From: Pseudomonas marginalis
GTDB taxonomy: Bacteria > Pseudomonadota > Gammaproteobacteria > Pseudomonadales > Pseudomonadaceae
Assembly (NCBI RefSeq): GCF_024169655.1
Contig: NZ_JALJWV010000001.1
Span: 687,001-751,000 of the forward strand
Reading direction: 5' to 3'
Length of the DNA stretch: 64,000 nucleotides
Part shown: piece after piece, positions 16,329 to 24,058 of the stretch
How positions within the stretch are numbered: the first letter of the stretch is position 1
Layout: each line of letters opens with the position of its first letter
The notes under the pieces: model-generated
Databases searched by the model: none
Told to the model about the DNA's origin: nothing
What the model saw: only the letters and a program-made list of their open reading frames with translations
Translations under genes and position numbers: made by a program

Positions 16329-17186
16329 TTACGCGTCCAGTAATTCCTCTAGGGAGATGTTACGGGCGACCGCTGCCAAATCGGAGCGCTCAAGTCTCGA
16401 ATGGAAGGGACCGAAGCGGGGCACCTCAAGCCCAGACAACGCATCACCCATTCCGCCTTTTTGATAGCTGACGGCAAGTATTCGTGCGCCTACAGCGAGC
16501 AGTTGCTCGGTCGCCGCGTTCCACTCCTCATCCAATGCAAACCCAACCGCGCTCAATGCTGCTGTCTTGGCTTCATCTCCATGTTGGCGTGCATTCGTGA
16601 TTTGGATTTCGAGGGTATCAAGCTCGACTTGCAGAGCACCGAGAATCAGGTCTTGCCTTCTGACCTGCTCGTCCGTCGTTGTCAATTGCTTAGCCGCCTT
16701 TTGCATTTCGCTGCTTGCTGATTTTTCCCCTTCGGCATCGCCGCTTGCGAGGCTTTTAGCGTAGGACGTTGCCGCGTCACGCTCGGCCTGTTGCGCTTTT
16801 TCCAGGGCTTGATCGGCTTCCGATTGAATAGTCTGAAACCGCTCACTCAGGTGCGCTTTTTTTCGTTCAAGCGCTTCGATTTCAACGGTTACATCGGTCA
16901 TTGCTTGAATAGCGTCAGCTTTGATCTGATCAATTTTTTCCAAGCGCTCCAGGTGTTGGATCTTCCGATCAATTGTTGCGAGTTCGCCTGGAATTGCATG
17001 TATGCGGGCTTTGACGCTTGATGATTTTTCCATAGCCTCGCGGCTCTCAGGGCTTCCAATTACGTTGCCATTAGCACTGTATCCGCTTGGTGCATTGCGC
17101 CACTCGGCCTCCAGTTGCGGCAGGCTTTCTTCCAGGGTTTCCAGTTCTTGAATCAAGGCGACTTGTTGCTGTTTTAGCTGGTTCAT
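16329..17186 (-). CDS. Coiled-coil protein of unknown function
   Basis: This 285-residue protein is predicted to be mostly long coiled coils (about residues 1-40 and 60-215). They are rich in Glu, Gln, Lys and Ala in heptad-like order (QVALIQELETLEESLPQLEAEW; ERKKAHLSERFQTIQSEADQALEKAQQAERDA). A short globular C-terminus (VGARILAVSYQKGGMG...RSDLAAVARNISLEELLDA) follows. It lacks Walker motifs, so it is not an SMC or RecF protein. It lies 90 bp downstream of the primase gene and may be in the same operon. A scaffold or DNA-organising role in replication is possible. Family not recognised. Confidence 0.7.
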   Translation of the reverse strand: MNQLKQQQVALIQELETLEESLPQLEAEWRNAPSGYSANGNVIGSPESREAMEKSSSVKARIHAIPGELATIDRKIQHLERLEKIDQIKADAIQAMTDVTVEIEALERKKAHLSERFQTIQSEADQALEKAQQAERDAATSYAKSLASGDAEGEKSASSEMQKAAKQLTTTDEQVRRQDLILGALQVELDTLEIQITNARQHGDEAKTAALSAVGFALDEEWNAATEQLLAVGARILAVSYQKGGMGDALSGLEVPRFGPFHSRLERSDLAAVARNISLEELLDA

Positions 17187-17276
17187 GATGGGATCCTAAA
17201 GGCGAAAGGTTGATTGGTTTTTTTCGCTGGCGGGCCAGGCCAAGGTGAGCCTGCATTCCTCATGGCATGGCCGTTG

Positions 17277-20165
17277 TTAGGCCGCCTGGGCGCCGTGATC
17301 ACCTTGTTCTGGCACTGCGACAACTACATAGCAGCGCTGCAAGCCCAGCCCCGGTAGTCGCACTGCGGTCGAAGCTTTGCCATCCCTTCCTGGCTCTAAA
17401 ACGCCTCGTCGCAGGAGCTCTTTGTTAACCGCACTCAGGTTCATGCCTCGGAAGATTTCGGAGCGCCACGCTTCGGGCAACACGTAGTAGGTGTTGGTGG
17501 TGTGCAGGGCGTCGCCCATGCCATGTTCCATCGTCTTGCGAAAGCCCAACCGATCAATCGTGCGTGGGCCGTGTTCATCGATCTTGGCGGCGGCAGATTC
17601 CCAACGGGTAAAGCGGCTTTCTCCAAATCGCTCGATGACTTGGCGTAGCCGGGCCAAGATCGCGTCACCCTCGAAGTTACCGGCGCCGCCGCGTTCGGCC
17701 AGCCACGCATGCAGGCACACACGTGCGGCGGTCGTGGCCGTACCGTCCGGCCAGCCGGTGACGCCGAAGGCGGTAGCCAACTCTCCGGCTGCTGCCGCGA
17801 GGCCGAAGCGAAGCGCGGCGCGCTGGGCTTGTCCGCTGGCCGAGGCGGGCAGGTTTTGGGTGATGAACTGCTCCACCGTATGGCGAACGATCACCGACCA
17901 CCTGAGCATTTCGCCAGGCGCACACAGTGCGTGCAGGAAGGCAGCAAGGGGCGTGCCGTAGTATTTGGCTACACGCGCCTTGAGCGCATCGGAGAGGGCG
18001 GCAGCGTCCTCAAAACCGTTCAGCACATCGAACATGCCGAGACCTTTACTCGCATCCGCAGGTACTGCGAGCATGCGCACCTCCATACCCGCTTTCAGCT
18101 CCTTGTTGGCATCCGCCATGTGCTGCGCCAACGTCTTCTCGCCGGTCGAGAGAAACAGCAAGCGCCATTCCTGCACCTGTCGGCCCGCTTGTCCTCGGTC
18201 ATTCGCCCGGGCTTTGCCGGTGCCATTGCCGAGCATGTACACCGTTTCGCCAATGATGCGCGGGTCACACATACCGATTTCATCAAGCACCAGGAGGCCG
18301 TCTGAGTGTGCGGCGGCAATGGACTCCAGGGCGTTATCCGTGGAGCGCCACGAACGCACCAGACGCGGCCCGCCATAGACCGAGGCAGCGACCTGCAAGT
18401 GGGTGGTCTTGCCGCCGGAGCTGTCGCCGTAGAGGTGGAAGCCGCCCGACTCATGCCCAAGCAGGTTCAGCAGAGGCCCCGCAAAGGCCACAGAGACGAC
18501 AAACGCCAATCGGTGGTTGCCAACGCACAACGCGCCGATTTGCTGCTGCCATTGCTCCAGAGATCCTGCCTCGCTGATCGGTGGCAACTGGGCACCGGCT
18601 TCATAAAAATGCAGGTGTTCGGCGTGTGAGCCGATCTGTTGTTCGGGCAATAGAAACGCGTTGTCGTGCCAGCCCAAACGCGTTACCAAGCGTGCGCGCT
18701 GGGCGCTGTCGAAGCCGCCGAGATAGCTTTGCAGGTCATTGCGGGCATTGCGCCCTGATCGACTTCCGGCAAGGCGCAGGCCCATGTCTACCAGTGGACC
18801 AAGTACGTCCTTACCGAAGTCGCCGGTCATGGTTCGGGCCGGAATGTTCCAGCGTTTTTTGGCGCCGTCCGGGTCATCAAACTCGACCAACAAACCCCAG
18901 TTGTGGCCCTTGTCGTCGCGAGTGCGAGCGATGATTTCGAGAGGCGAACACACGGGGCGCGCCTCACCATCATCGCCGGAATAAAACACCCCTTCAGGCG
19001 TCAGCCGAAAGCCGCCCGGCAACAGATCATTTTTCGATTTCGCAGGGCGTTTGGCGGGGACCTTGGTCTTTGGTTCTTGAGGCTCAGTGGGCTCAGCAAC
19101 ACTGCCGAAAAACTCGCCGTTGTGCACCAGCTCGGCGACGTGGCCAGCGGTCCAGCCTTTGGCTAACGCATCCGCTGCATCGTCTCCGTCCGCCCATTTT
19201 CCACCCTTGATGAGCGTCGGTTTGCCGCCTTTGCTGCTTGGCTTGAGCTTGAACACGTCGAGCGAGATTCGTTGCATTGAAGCGGCGCCCAGCTCAGTCA
19301 GCTTGAGCTCGATGGAGTCCATGCAGGTCTTGCCGCTGGCATCGTTATCCGGCCACAGCACCACAGCGCGCCCTTTGAGGGGCGTCAGATCGGCCTTGTG
19401 CCAGGAGTTCGAGCCGTTCGGCCAGCAGGTGGCTACGTGGTTGGGCATCAGTTCAGCGGCGGCGTCAGCAGCCTTTTCGCCTTCACATAACACCACTGGC
19501 GCATCGGCCCGCTGTGCCAGTTCATGCAGGCGCAGCAATGGCCGAGGCTCCGGCAACCCTTGCCAGCGCCATTGTGTGGTTTGCCCATCGGAGCGCTTGC
19601 ACCAGGTCAACGGCGCAAAGACCTTTCGCGGCTTGCCGTCTTCATCTGGGTCCAGGTCGAAGCGATACAGCGCCATGACCGGCTGGCCCTGGGCATCACG
19701 ATAGATCCACACCTTGGACGGAACACCGTGTTGCCGGTGTTTGGCAGGGCACTTGTTCATGGCCTCGGCCGGGATCGGTTGAATCGCAATCCACTCCGGC
19801 GTTGCGCTCTTGGCTGGTGTGCTTTTGGTGGTTGCAGATCCTGCGGAAACGCTGAGCAGATCTGCCAGTTTTTTACAGGCATCAACGTCCGTGCCGCCGT
19901 CGATGTAACGCACCAGGTCGATCAGGTCGCCGCCCTTATCGCCGGTGGCAAAATCCGCCCAGGTGCCTTTGCTCAAATTGATCTTGAGCGAGCCAGCGCG
20001 CTTGTCTGAACGCGTCGGATTAGGTGCGGTGTATTCCTTGCCTCCATCAACGCGTTTGCCGTTCGGCAGCCAGTGAGCAAGCACACGGTCGATGTTCTTC
20101 AGTGCGGCACTTTTTACGTCGGCAAAGCTCGGACGTTTTGAGGTGTTGCCGGTGCGCTGATTCAT
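17277..20165 (-). CDS. Primase-helicase of a P4-like element (Toprim + DUF927-like helicase)
   Basis: This 962-residue protein is the likely replication initiator of the element. The N-terminal part (about 45-110, GTWADFATGDKGGDLIDLV) resembles primase zinc-less N-domains. The Toprim core has VVLCEGEKAAD (224-234) and VVLWPDNDASG (268-278), giving the Glu and Asp-x-Asp metal ligands. A DUF927/AAA-type helicase follows from about 390, with Walker A GDSSGGKTT (580-588) and Walker B LLVLDEIG (624-631). The order primase then helicase is that of P4 alpha-like proteins. Its start overlaps the DUF3077 gene by 4 bp, within the operon controlled by the C4 leader at 20928-21004. Confidence 0.9.
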   Translation of the reverse strand: MNQRTGNTSKRPSFADVKSAALKNIDRVLAHWLPNGKRVDGGKEYTAPNPTRSDKRAGSLKINLSKGTWADFATGDKGGDLIDLVRYIDGGTDVDACKKLADLLSVSAGSATTKSTPAKSATPEWIAIQPIPAEAMNKCPAKHRQHGVPSKVWIYRDAQGQPVMALYRFDLDPDEDGKPRKVFAPLTWCKRSDGQTTQWRWQGLPEPRPLLRLHELAQRADAPVVLCEGEKAADAAAELMPNHVATCWPNGSNSWHKADLTPLKGRAVVLWPDNDASGKTCMDSIELKLTELGAASMQRISLDVFKLKPSSKGGKPTLIKGGKWADGDDAADALAKGWTAGHVAELVHNGEFFGSVAEPTEPQEPKTKVPAKRPAKSKNDLLPGGFRLTPEGVFYSGDDGEARPVCSPLEIIARTRDDKGHNWGLLVEFDDPDGAKKRWNIPARTMTGDFGKDVLGPLVDMGLRLAGSRSGRNARNDLQSYLGGFDSAQRARLVTRLGWHDNAFLLPEQQIGSHAEHLHFYEAGAQLPPISEAGSLEQWQQQIGALCVGNHRLAFVVSVAFAGPLLNLLGHESGGFHLYGDSSGGKTTHLQVAASVYGGPRLVRSWRSTDNALESIAAAHSDGLLVLDEIGMCDPRIIGETVYMLGNGTGKARANDRGQAGRQVQEWRLLFLSTGEKTLAQHMADANKELKAGMEVRMLAVPADASKGLGMFDVLNGFEDAAALSDALKARVAKYYGTPLAAFLHALCAPGEMLRWSVIVRHTVEQFITQNLPASASGQAQRAALRFGLAAAAGELATAFGVTGWPDGTATTAARVCLHAWLAERGGAGNFEGDAILARLRQVIERFGESRFTRWESAAAKIDEHGPRTIDRLGFRKTMEHGMGDALHTTNTYYVLPEAWRSEIFRGMNLSAVNKELLRRGVLEPGRDGKASTAVRLPGLGLQRCYVVVAVPEQGDHGAQAA

Positions 20166-20434
20166 GGTGCGGTCCTCGACTCAAGCAGCGCCTCGTTCAC
20201 GTCGTCGATCAGCGCCTTGGCCATCTCGCCGAGGTAGAACGCAGGCCAGCTAAAACGCTCGCCCGCATCGCTGATGGCGGCATCGAGGATCAGTTGATTG
20301 GCGTGGTGCAGAATCTGGGAGACGGCTTCAAGTGCGTCCTCCAGCGGGATACCGGCATTTACCCGAAACAGGTTTTGGCCGTTACCGTTGGCAGGGGAAA
20401 ACTCGGAGCGTCCACGCGTGCTGGAGTGGGTCAT
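20162..20434 (-). CDS. DUF3077-family small protein
   Basis: This 90-residue protein has the core FRVNAGIPLEDALEAVSQILHHAN...FYLGEMAKALIDDVNEAL, matching the two-helix pattern of the Pseudomonas DUF3077 family, whose function is unknown. It overlaps the primase start by 4 bp (ATGA-type) and the preceding gene by 4 bp, so it belongs to a tight replication operon. A related but different small protein follows the second C4 leader at 24059-24298, which links this family to C4-controlled operons. Confidence 0.75.
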   Translation of the reverse strand: MTHSSTRGRSEFSPANGNGQNLFRVNAGIPLEDALEAVSQILHHANQLILDAAISDAGERFSWPAFYLGEMAKALIDDVNEALLESRTAP

Positions 20435-20715
20435 AGCGCACCGCCTTTCTGGTCCATCGGCACAGAAGAGGCATCACCGTACATGGTGAGTGTTTTGATC
20501 AAACCCAAGGTGCCGCGAACGTCCCAAATAACAGACGACAGCACGCGGTTGGATAGCAGGGGTTTATCGCCGTCCAAGTGATCTTCCAACAGCATGAGAA
20601 CTGAATCGGCACGGTCGAGCGCACAGGTGATGGCGTCGATAGGCAGACCGGCTTCGGCGTCTTGGCTGACGCAGAGCAGATCCTCGGGTAGTGCAAAGCC
20701 TGGGAGCATGCTCAT
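20431..20715 (-). CDS. Hypothetical protein of the replication operon
   Basis: This 94-residue protein begins at the ATG at 20715 (MSMLPGFALPEDLLCVS); the longer open frame reaching to 21198 runs through the RNA leader and is not coding. It is helical and acidic (AGLPIDAITCALDRADSVLMLLEDHLDG...LSSVIWDVRGTLGLIKTL), again with the two-helix pattern of DUF3077-like proteins. It overlaps both neighbours by 4 bp, which implies co-translation. Function unknown. Confidence 0.7.
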   Translation of the reverse strand: MSMLPGFALPEDLLCVSQDAEAGLPIDAITCALDRADSVLMLLEDHLDGDKPLLSNRVLSSVIWDVRGTLGLIKTLTMYGDASSVPMDQKGGAL

Positions 20716-20870
20716 TGGGCACCCCCTGCGGCTTCCAGGGCGCGAGCCTTGGACATATGGGCGTTGTAACGGGAAAGGCGTGTAGCGAGGCTGGAGTTGG
20801 CGTGTAAAGCCGCGAGAGCCATTGCTCGATGAGCGGCTGCGCGAATTTTGGACGGATTGAGGGCGTGCAT
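20712..20870 (-). CDS. 52-residue first protein of the C4-controlled operon
   Basis: This small basic protein starts at the ATG at 20870, preceded in the message by AAGGAG with 9 bases spacing. It is helical and alanine rich (KIRAAAHRAMALAALHANSSLATRLSRYNAHMSKA). Its ribosome site lies inside the last pairing segment of the C4 leader, so its translation should be the direct target of the antisense RNA. By position it corresponds to icd of phage P1 or kil of P4, the first gene behind the immunity RNA, and may serve mainly to couple or block growth. That comparison is positional only. Confidence 0.65.
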   Translation of the reverse strand: MHALNPSKIRAAAHRAMALAALHANSSLATRLSRYNAHMSKARALEAAGGAQ

Positions 20871-20879
20871 GTGGTGTAG

Positions 20880-20920
20880 CTCCTTTTCTGTGTAGGAGCT
20901 GCCACTGATCGTCGCCAAAC
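20880..20920 (-). promoter_or_regulatory. C4 RNA target overlapping the ribosome site of the first gene
   Basis: The message segment from 20918 to 20880 carries the complements of both antisense words, and the second one (GAAAAGGA) includes the Shine-Dalgarno sequence AAGGAG (20880-20885). Pairing with C4 would hide this ribosome site; pairing of C4 with the upstream copies at 21065-21086 would free it. Confidence 0.7.
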
Positions 20921-20927
20921 GAATTAG

Positions 20928-21004
20928 GGTGGCAGCTGTGCGCAGGTTGGCGAACCGGGGAAAAGGAACCCGGCAGACCCGAAGGTCTCCCACGCACAGC
21001 CACC
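20928..21004 (-). ncRNA. C4-type antisense RNA heading the primase operon
   Basis: On the minus strand the 77 nt RNA begins GGUGGCUGUGCG and ends CUGUGCG..CAG/CCACC-complementary, so its ends pair (20993-21004 with 20928-20942, with a three-base bulge). Inside is a small hairpin AGACC-UUCG-GGUCU. It carries two short antisense words: UCCUUUUC (20960-20967) and CGCCAA (20947-20952). Each is complementary to a copy upstream in the same transcript (21065-21071, 21081-21086) and to one downstream at the start of the first gene (20881-20888, 20913-20918). This is the layout of the C4 RNA of phages P1/P7 and resembles CI RNA of P4, which silence lytic or replication genes. Confidence 0.85.
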
Positions 21005-21211
21005 ATAAAATAGGAATGCGGGCACAAAAAAAGCGCCTGCAATCGGTATGGGGGCGCCTGTGCGCCTTTTCTATCCGGGTCGCCAAACCCGGTCGCTGAA
21101 TTTGCAGCGACAGCCAGAGAGTAACGCCCGGTTTTTGAAAGTGCAACTGTGCGGATCACTTGCGGATTTTTTCGATGCGGCATAAATTGATCAGGCATGT
21201 AGATTTACCTC

Positions 21212-21241
21212 AACGCCTCCGGTTGCCGCCGGGGGCGTTTT
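21212..21241. terminator. Hairpin between the alpA operon and the C4 leader
   Basis: AACGCC-CCGG and CCGG-GGCGTT pair around a short loop, followed by TTTT on the plus strand. It lies 5 bp behind the minus-strand gene at 21246 and could separate that operon from the C4-primase operon; on the minus strand the U-run is missing. Confidence 0.45.
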
Positions 21242-21245
21242 CATT

Positions 21246-21551
21246 TCAGGCATGGATTTCCCAGCTCAGGGAAACAAAGGGCAAGAAGTCGCTATCGAGG
21301 CAAGCGCGTGCATCCTCGTAGGCGTATATCTGTTGGCCTTCGTCGACGATGATTGCTTGCGGGGCTTGGCAAGGAACTGACAATACGCACCAGATGCCGT
21401 CTGCCCAGCGCATCACCAAAACGTCCCGGCTCAGGCGTTTTTGCTCTGTACGGTAGCGTTCGAAGCGTTGCATCCACCGAGGGGTAAATCCGACTGTTCT
21501 GAGTACAGAAAAGGGCTGCAAGATGGCCCTATTGGCGACACGATTTTTCAT
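21246..21551 (-). CDS. Hypothetical protein paired with AlpA
   Basis: This 101-residue protein starts at the ATG at 21551, which overlaps the alpA stop (ATGA). The sequence FTPRWMQRFERYRTEQKRLSRDVLVMRWADGIWCVLSV...EGQQIYAYEDARACLDSDFLP suggests a small alpha-beta fold with a basic helix. No family can be named. The strict coupling to alpA suggests a role in the control or early function of the element. Confidence 0.65.
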   Translation of the reverse strand: MKNRVANRAILQPFSVLRTVGFTPRWMQRFERYRTEQKRLSRDVLVMRWADGIWCVLSVPCQAPQAIIVDEGQQIYAYEDARACLDSDFLPFVSLSWEIHA

Positions 21552-21865
21552 GCCGCCACCCTGTCTCGAGCTGCGATTCGTGCACGCGTCCAATCTAAAA
21601 CTTCAGCCAGTACCCATGCGACGGGAGCGCTACGGGCGCTACTACCGCTTAGTTTTACTGGAAGTGGGAAGCCGCTATCCGCTTGCTGCATAAGTTTGTA
21701 AATCGTTGGACGTGCTAACCCGACTATGCCCATTACTTCCGGCATACGGATCAAAATCGCTGAAGGATCTGCAGCAGGATGACTGGTTCGCTTGGCGCTC
21801 AGATTGCTCGTTTCGTAAGAGCGGATTTCGGTGGGATTTGCGTACTTGCGGGTGTGGTCTTTCAT
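21548..21865 (-). CDS. alpA: AlpA-family excisionase/transcriptional regulator
   Basis: This 105-residue protein has the AlpA/MerR-like winged helix in its C-terminal two thirds: ILIRMPEVMGIVGLARPTIYKLMQQADSGFPLPVKL, then AVAWVL-type APVAWVLAEVLDWTRARI. In P4-like and CP4-57 elements, AlpA proteins switch on or assist excision by the integrase and act as early regulators. The ~40-residue N-terminal tail is longer than usual, and a later start is possible. It is followed by a coupled small gene and reads toward the C4/primase operon. Confidence 0.85.
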   Translation of the reverse strand: MKDHTRKYANPTEIRSYETSNLSAKRTSHPAADPSAILIRMPEVMGIVGLARPTIYKLMQQADSGFPLPVKLSGSSARSAPVAWVLAEVLDWTRARIAARDRVAA

Positions 21866-21962
21866 GGATAACCCCTGGTTATGGATACAGGGGTATCTAT
21901 CTATACATTTATCTAGACGAAGAAAACCACTTTTCCCCTAGACCGATCAATGTGTAGTCAAT

Positions 21963-22079
21963 ATGGGGGCAACGCAGGGTGAACGCGGCGGTTTAGTAAT
22001 TGCGCAGCTAGCACTGGTCGATCAGGTGGCAGGCGTCAGCGACCTGTCCACGGCAGAGATCATAGAGCGGTTGCGCTGA
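21963..22079 (+). CDS. Possible 38-residue protein, divergent from alpA
   Basis: ATG at 21963 opens a short frame with an amphipathic helix LVIAQLALVDQVAGVSDLSTAEIIERLR. The codon use and helix character look coding, but no ribosome site is clear; it could be the end of a lost gene. No homologue recognised. Confidence 0.3.
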   Translation: MGATQGERGGLVIAQLALVDQVAGVSDLSTAEIIERLR

Positions 22080-22149
22080 GAGAGATTTGAGCAGGCCGCT
22101 GCTTCGCGCCGAATGCAGTACGGTTTGGCGATCAGTCATTGCCAAGTGT

Positions 22150-22447
22150 CTCAGGCGCGGTGTAACCGAAAGTCCCACGCCCTGCGCTTGAAGGGCGGAG
22201 CCAGCGAAGGTCGCTTGGTAGGCTCGGGCGAAAAACGCCTGCCCGCAGCACCTGAGCGCTGACTTTTGCGTTACACGTTGGGGTAGCGTTACATCGGATG
22301 TACGCTATGTCGCTCAACTGTGTAACGGGCGTGAAAGCCAATGAATCCGGGCACTTGGCGAATGGCGTTACACGAGTAACACGCGTTACACCGGATTTAG
22401 AGGGGGGCATGGTAAGTGCTCTCACACTGCCTTCCCAAATTGACCCT
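22150..22447. repeat. Right copy of the ~300 bp inverted repeat with GTGTAAC array
   Basis: This is the inverted counterpart of 7938-8250. GTGTAAC or GTTACAC occurs at 22160, 22270, 22320, 22367 and 22385, with variants at 22288 and 22374. The block covers the last 26 bp of the integrase gene and most of the int-alpA gap. Conservation of both the heptamers and the words between them argues against random recurrence. Confidence 0.75.
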
Positions 22448-23663
22448 GCACTACATTCCCGGCTTCTAGGGAATCGAGATGATCGGCGTACCACTGCATC
22501 ATCTGTGTGCGTTGCTCAAGGTACTGAGCCTTGTTGTAAATCCCTCGAACGCCTTGTGCCTTGTGGCTGAGTTGGGCCTCGATATGGTCAGCTGGATATC
22601 CGTGCTCGTTGAGGATCGTGCTGGCGATGTGGCGGAAGCCATGGCCGGTCTGGCGGCCCTCGTAACCAAGGCGTCTGAGTGCCATTAGGAATACGGTATC
22701 GCTGCGGGGTTTAGTGCGGTCGCTTCTACCTGGAAACAGGAGTGGGTAAGCGCCGGTTATTTGCCGAAGCTCTACTAGTGCTTCCACTGCTTGAGTGCAT
22801 AGTGGCACCAGGTGCTCACGACCTTTCTTGCGACCCTTGCGCTCGACTGGAACGGTCCACAGCCTCTTGTCGAAATCGAACTCTACCCAATGTGCTTCTC
22901 GGAGTTCGCTGGGGCGTACAGCCATCAGGGTCAACAGCCTTAGGCCAAGCTGAACATCTTTGGCGTGGGGATAGGAGCGTATCGCTCGGAGTAACCCTGG
23001 AAGCTCATCGGGGGAGACGTGTGCGTAGTTCTCTGCCTTTCCCGAGGACAGAAATTTATGCACACCCTCCAAAGGATTGTTGACGGCTCTGCCCGTCACG
23101 CGAGCCAGGTCATAAATATCTTTGCAGTAAGCCCTCACACGGCTCATCTGTTCCAGAATCCCCTGACGTTCAAGACCTCTCAATAGCTCCATCCACTCCA
23201 TTGACATGATTGAGGTGTAGGGACGTTTACCGAGCGAGGGGAATACATGGCGTTCGAGTGCGCCAAGTATCCTTTTGGCCGTACCAGCATCCCAGCCGCT
23301 CAGGCGAGACGTGTGCCACTCCCTTGCCATTGCTTCAAAGGTGTCGTTGGCCGCATCGATCTCGGCGGCTTGGCGAGCTTTCTTGGAGGTGATCGGGTTC
23401 TTACCTTCCGATGCGTCTGCGCGTAGATCAGCTGCTTTCTGTCGAGCGAAAGCGCCGCCCACTTCTGGGTAGCCACCAAGACCAAGCCATGACCATTTTC
23501 CGTCCGGCTTCTTGTAGCGTAACTCCCAGGACTTTTGGCCGTTTGGCTTGACCCTGAAATACAGCCCTGGGCTGTCTAGTTCGCGGTATGCCCCGGCCTC
23601 AGGCTCCAGGCTGGAAAGTGTAGTGTCAGCGAGAGGGCGCCGCTTGATGTCGGTGCGTTTCAT
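22422..23663 (-). CDS. P4-type tyrosine integrase
   Basis: This 413-residue site-specific recombinase should insert and excise the island at tRNA-Met. It has an N-terminal DUF4102 arm-binding domain (about 10-90), a SAM-like core-binding region (about 105-200) and a catalytic domain with Arg250 (RPSELR), His341-x-x-Arg344 (HGFRH), His367 (LSH) and the nucleophile Tyr376 (GIYNK). All catalytic residues are present, so the enzyme is probably active. It is transcribed away from the tRNA, 166 bp from it, with candidate arm sites and the right att repeat in between. Confidence 0.93.
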   Translation of the reverse strand: MKRTDIKRRPLADTTLSSLEPEAGAYRELDSPGLYFRVKPNGQKSWELRYKKPDGKWSWLGLGGYPEVGGAFARQKAADLRADASEGKNPITSKKARQAAEIDAANDTFEAMAREWHTSRLSGWDAGTAKRILGALERHVFPSLGKRPYTSIMSMEWMELLRGLERQGILEQMSRVRAYCKDIYDLARVTGRAVNNPLEGVHKFLSSGKAENYAHVSPDELPGLLRAIRSYPHAKDVQLGLRLLTLMAVRPSELREAHWVEFDFDKRLWTVPVERKGRKKGREHLVPLCTQAVEALVELRQITGAYPLLFPGRSDRTKPRSDTVFLMALRRLGYEGRQTGHGFRHIASTILNEHGYPADHIEAQLSHKAQGVRGIYNKAQYLEQRTQMMQWYADHLDSLEAGNVVQGQFGKAV

Positions 23664-23695
23664 CCTTGTATGCCTTCAGTTCAATTATTTATGAA

Positions 23696-23716
23696 TCATA
23701 CACGTGGGCATACACG
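23696..23716. repeat. Tandem (GG/TC)CATACACG, candidate integrase arm sites (right)
   Basis: TCATACACG and GGCATACACG lie between the integrase start and the att repeat, matching the pair at 6951-6972 at the other end; the inverted word GTATGCC occurs at 23668. Confidence 0.45.
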
Positions 23717-23724
23717 GTGGGGAA

Positions 23725-23842
23725 GGATAGGGGTAGATAGAGGTGGACAGCCAGAAACAAGAAAGCCCGCACGAGGCGGGCTTCTTGAGGTGATTCATAG
23801 ACTGCTGTAGACATCTATGGATCGGTACTTGGTGGCTACACA
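23725..23842. repeat. Right attachment repeat (copy D, includes tRNA-Met 3' end)
   Basis: This is a direct repeat of 6771-6888. It runs from GGATAGGGG through the tRNA terminator and the CATAGA..TCTATG hairpin into the acceptor end of tRNA-Met (23830 onward). The two copies differ at only a handful of positions until the T-arm, so recombination between them would leave one intact tRNA with its terminator. Confidence 0.85.
23758..23787 (-). terminator. Terminator of tRNA-Met
   Basis: CAAGAAGCCCGCC...GCGGGCTTTCTTG in the transcript forms a long stem, 43 bp behind the tRNA 3' end. Confidence 0.8.
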
Positions 23843-23906
23843 GGGACTTGAACCCCGGACCCCAGCATTATGAATGCTATGCTCTAACCAACTGAGCTAT
23901 GTAGCC
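23830..23906 (-). tRNA. tRNA-Met (CAT), elongator type
   Basis: This 77 nt cloverleaf on the minus strand has the acceptor GGCTACA/TGTAGCC, D-arm AGCTCAGTTGG, anticodon stem AGCAT/ATGCT with loop containing CAT, T-loop GTTCAAGTC and encoded CCA. The first pair G1:C72 fits elongator rather than initiator Met tRNA. Its 3' end is the insertion site of the island. Confidence 0.95.
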
Positions 23907-24058
23907 AAGTGGCGCGCATTATTCGCGGAGAACGACAAAGCGTCAAGCGTTTTTATTGAATTTTTATCTACGCTTTCAACTGTTTAACGAAAAGCCCCGG
24001 CTGGGCCGACGGGTGGCGGGGGATTTGCAGGTCTCCCGCAGTTGATCGGCGTTGACGG

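Larger units (their letters stand above)
6889..23829. mobile_element. P4-like integrated element (satellite or genomic island) in tRNA-Met
   Basis: About 17 kb lies between ~118 bp direct repeats, one of them ending in the intact tRNA-Met. A P4-type tyrosine integrase sits beside the tRNA. The replication-type module is AlpA, a primase-helicase with Toprim and DUF927-like parts, DUF3077 and small genes, and a C4 antisense leader. The cargo is a C5 methyltransferase, Vsr, a GHKL/nuclease protein and several unknown genes, some AT-rich. No capsid, terminase, tail or conjugation gene is visible, so packaging by a helper phage or mobilisation by another element would be needed for transfer. That is an inference. 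Confidence 0.8.

Noticed and set aside
20431-21198. A 255-codon frame on the minus strand covering the C4 leader
   Set aside because: Its first ~160 codons run through the structured RNA; the real gene is the 94-residue frame from the ATG at 20715, which overlaps its neighbour by 4 bp.
7063-23663. Possibility of a full prophage or a conjugative element
   Set aside because: No capsid, portal, terminase, tail, lysis, relaxase or type IV secretion gene can be seen in the 17 kb.
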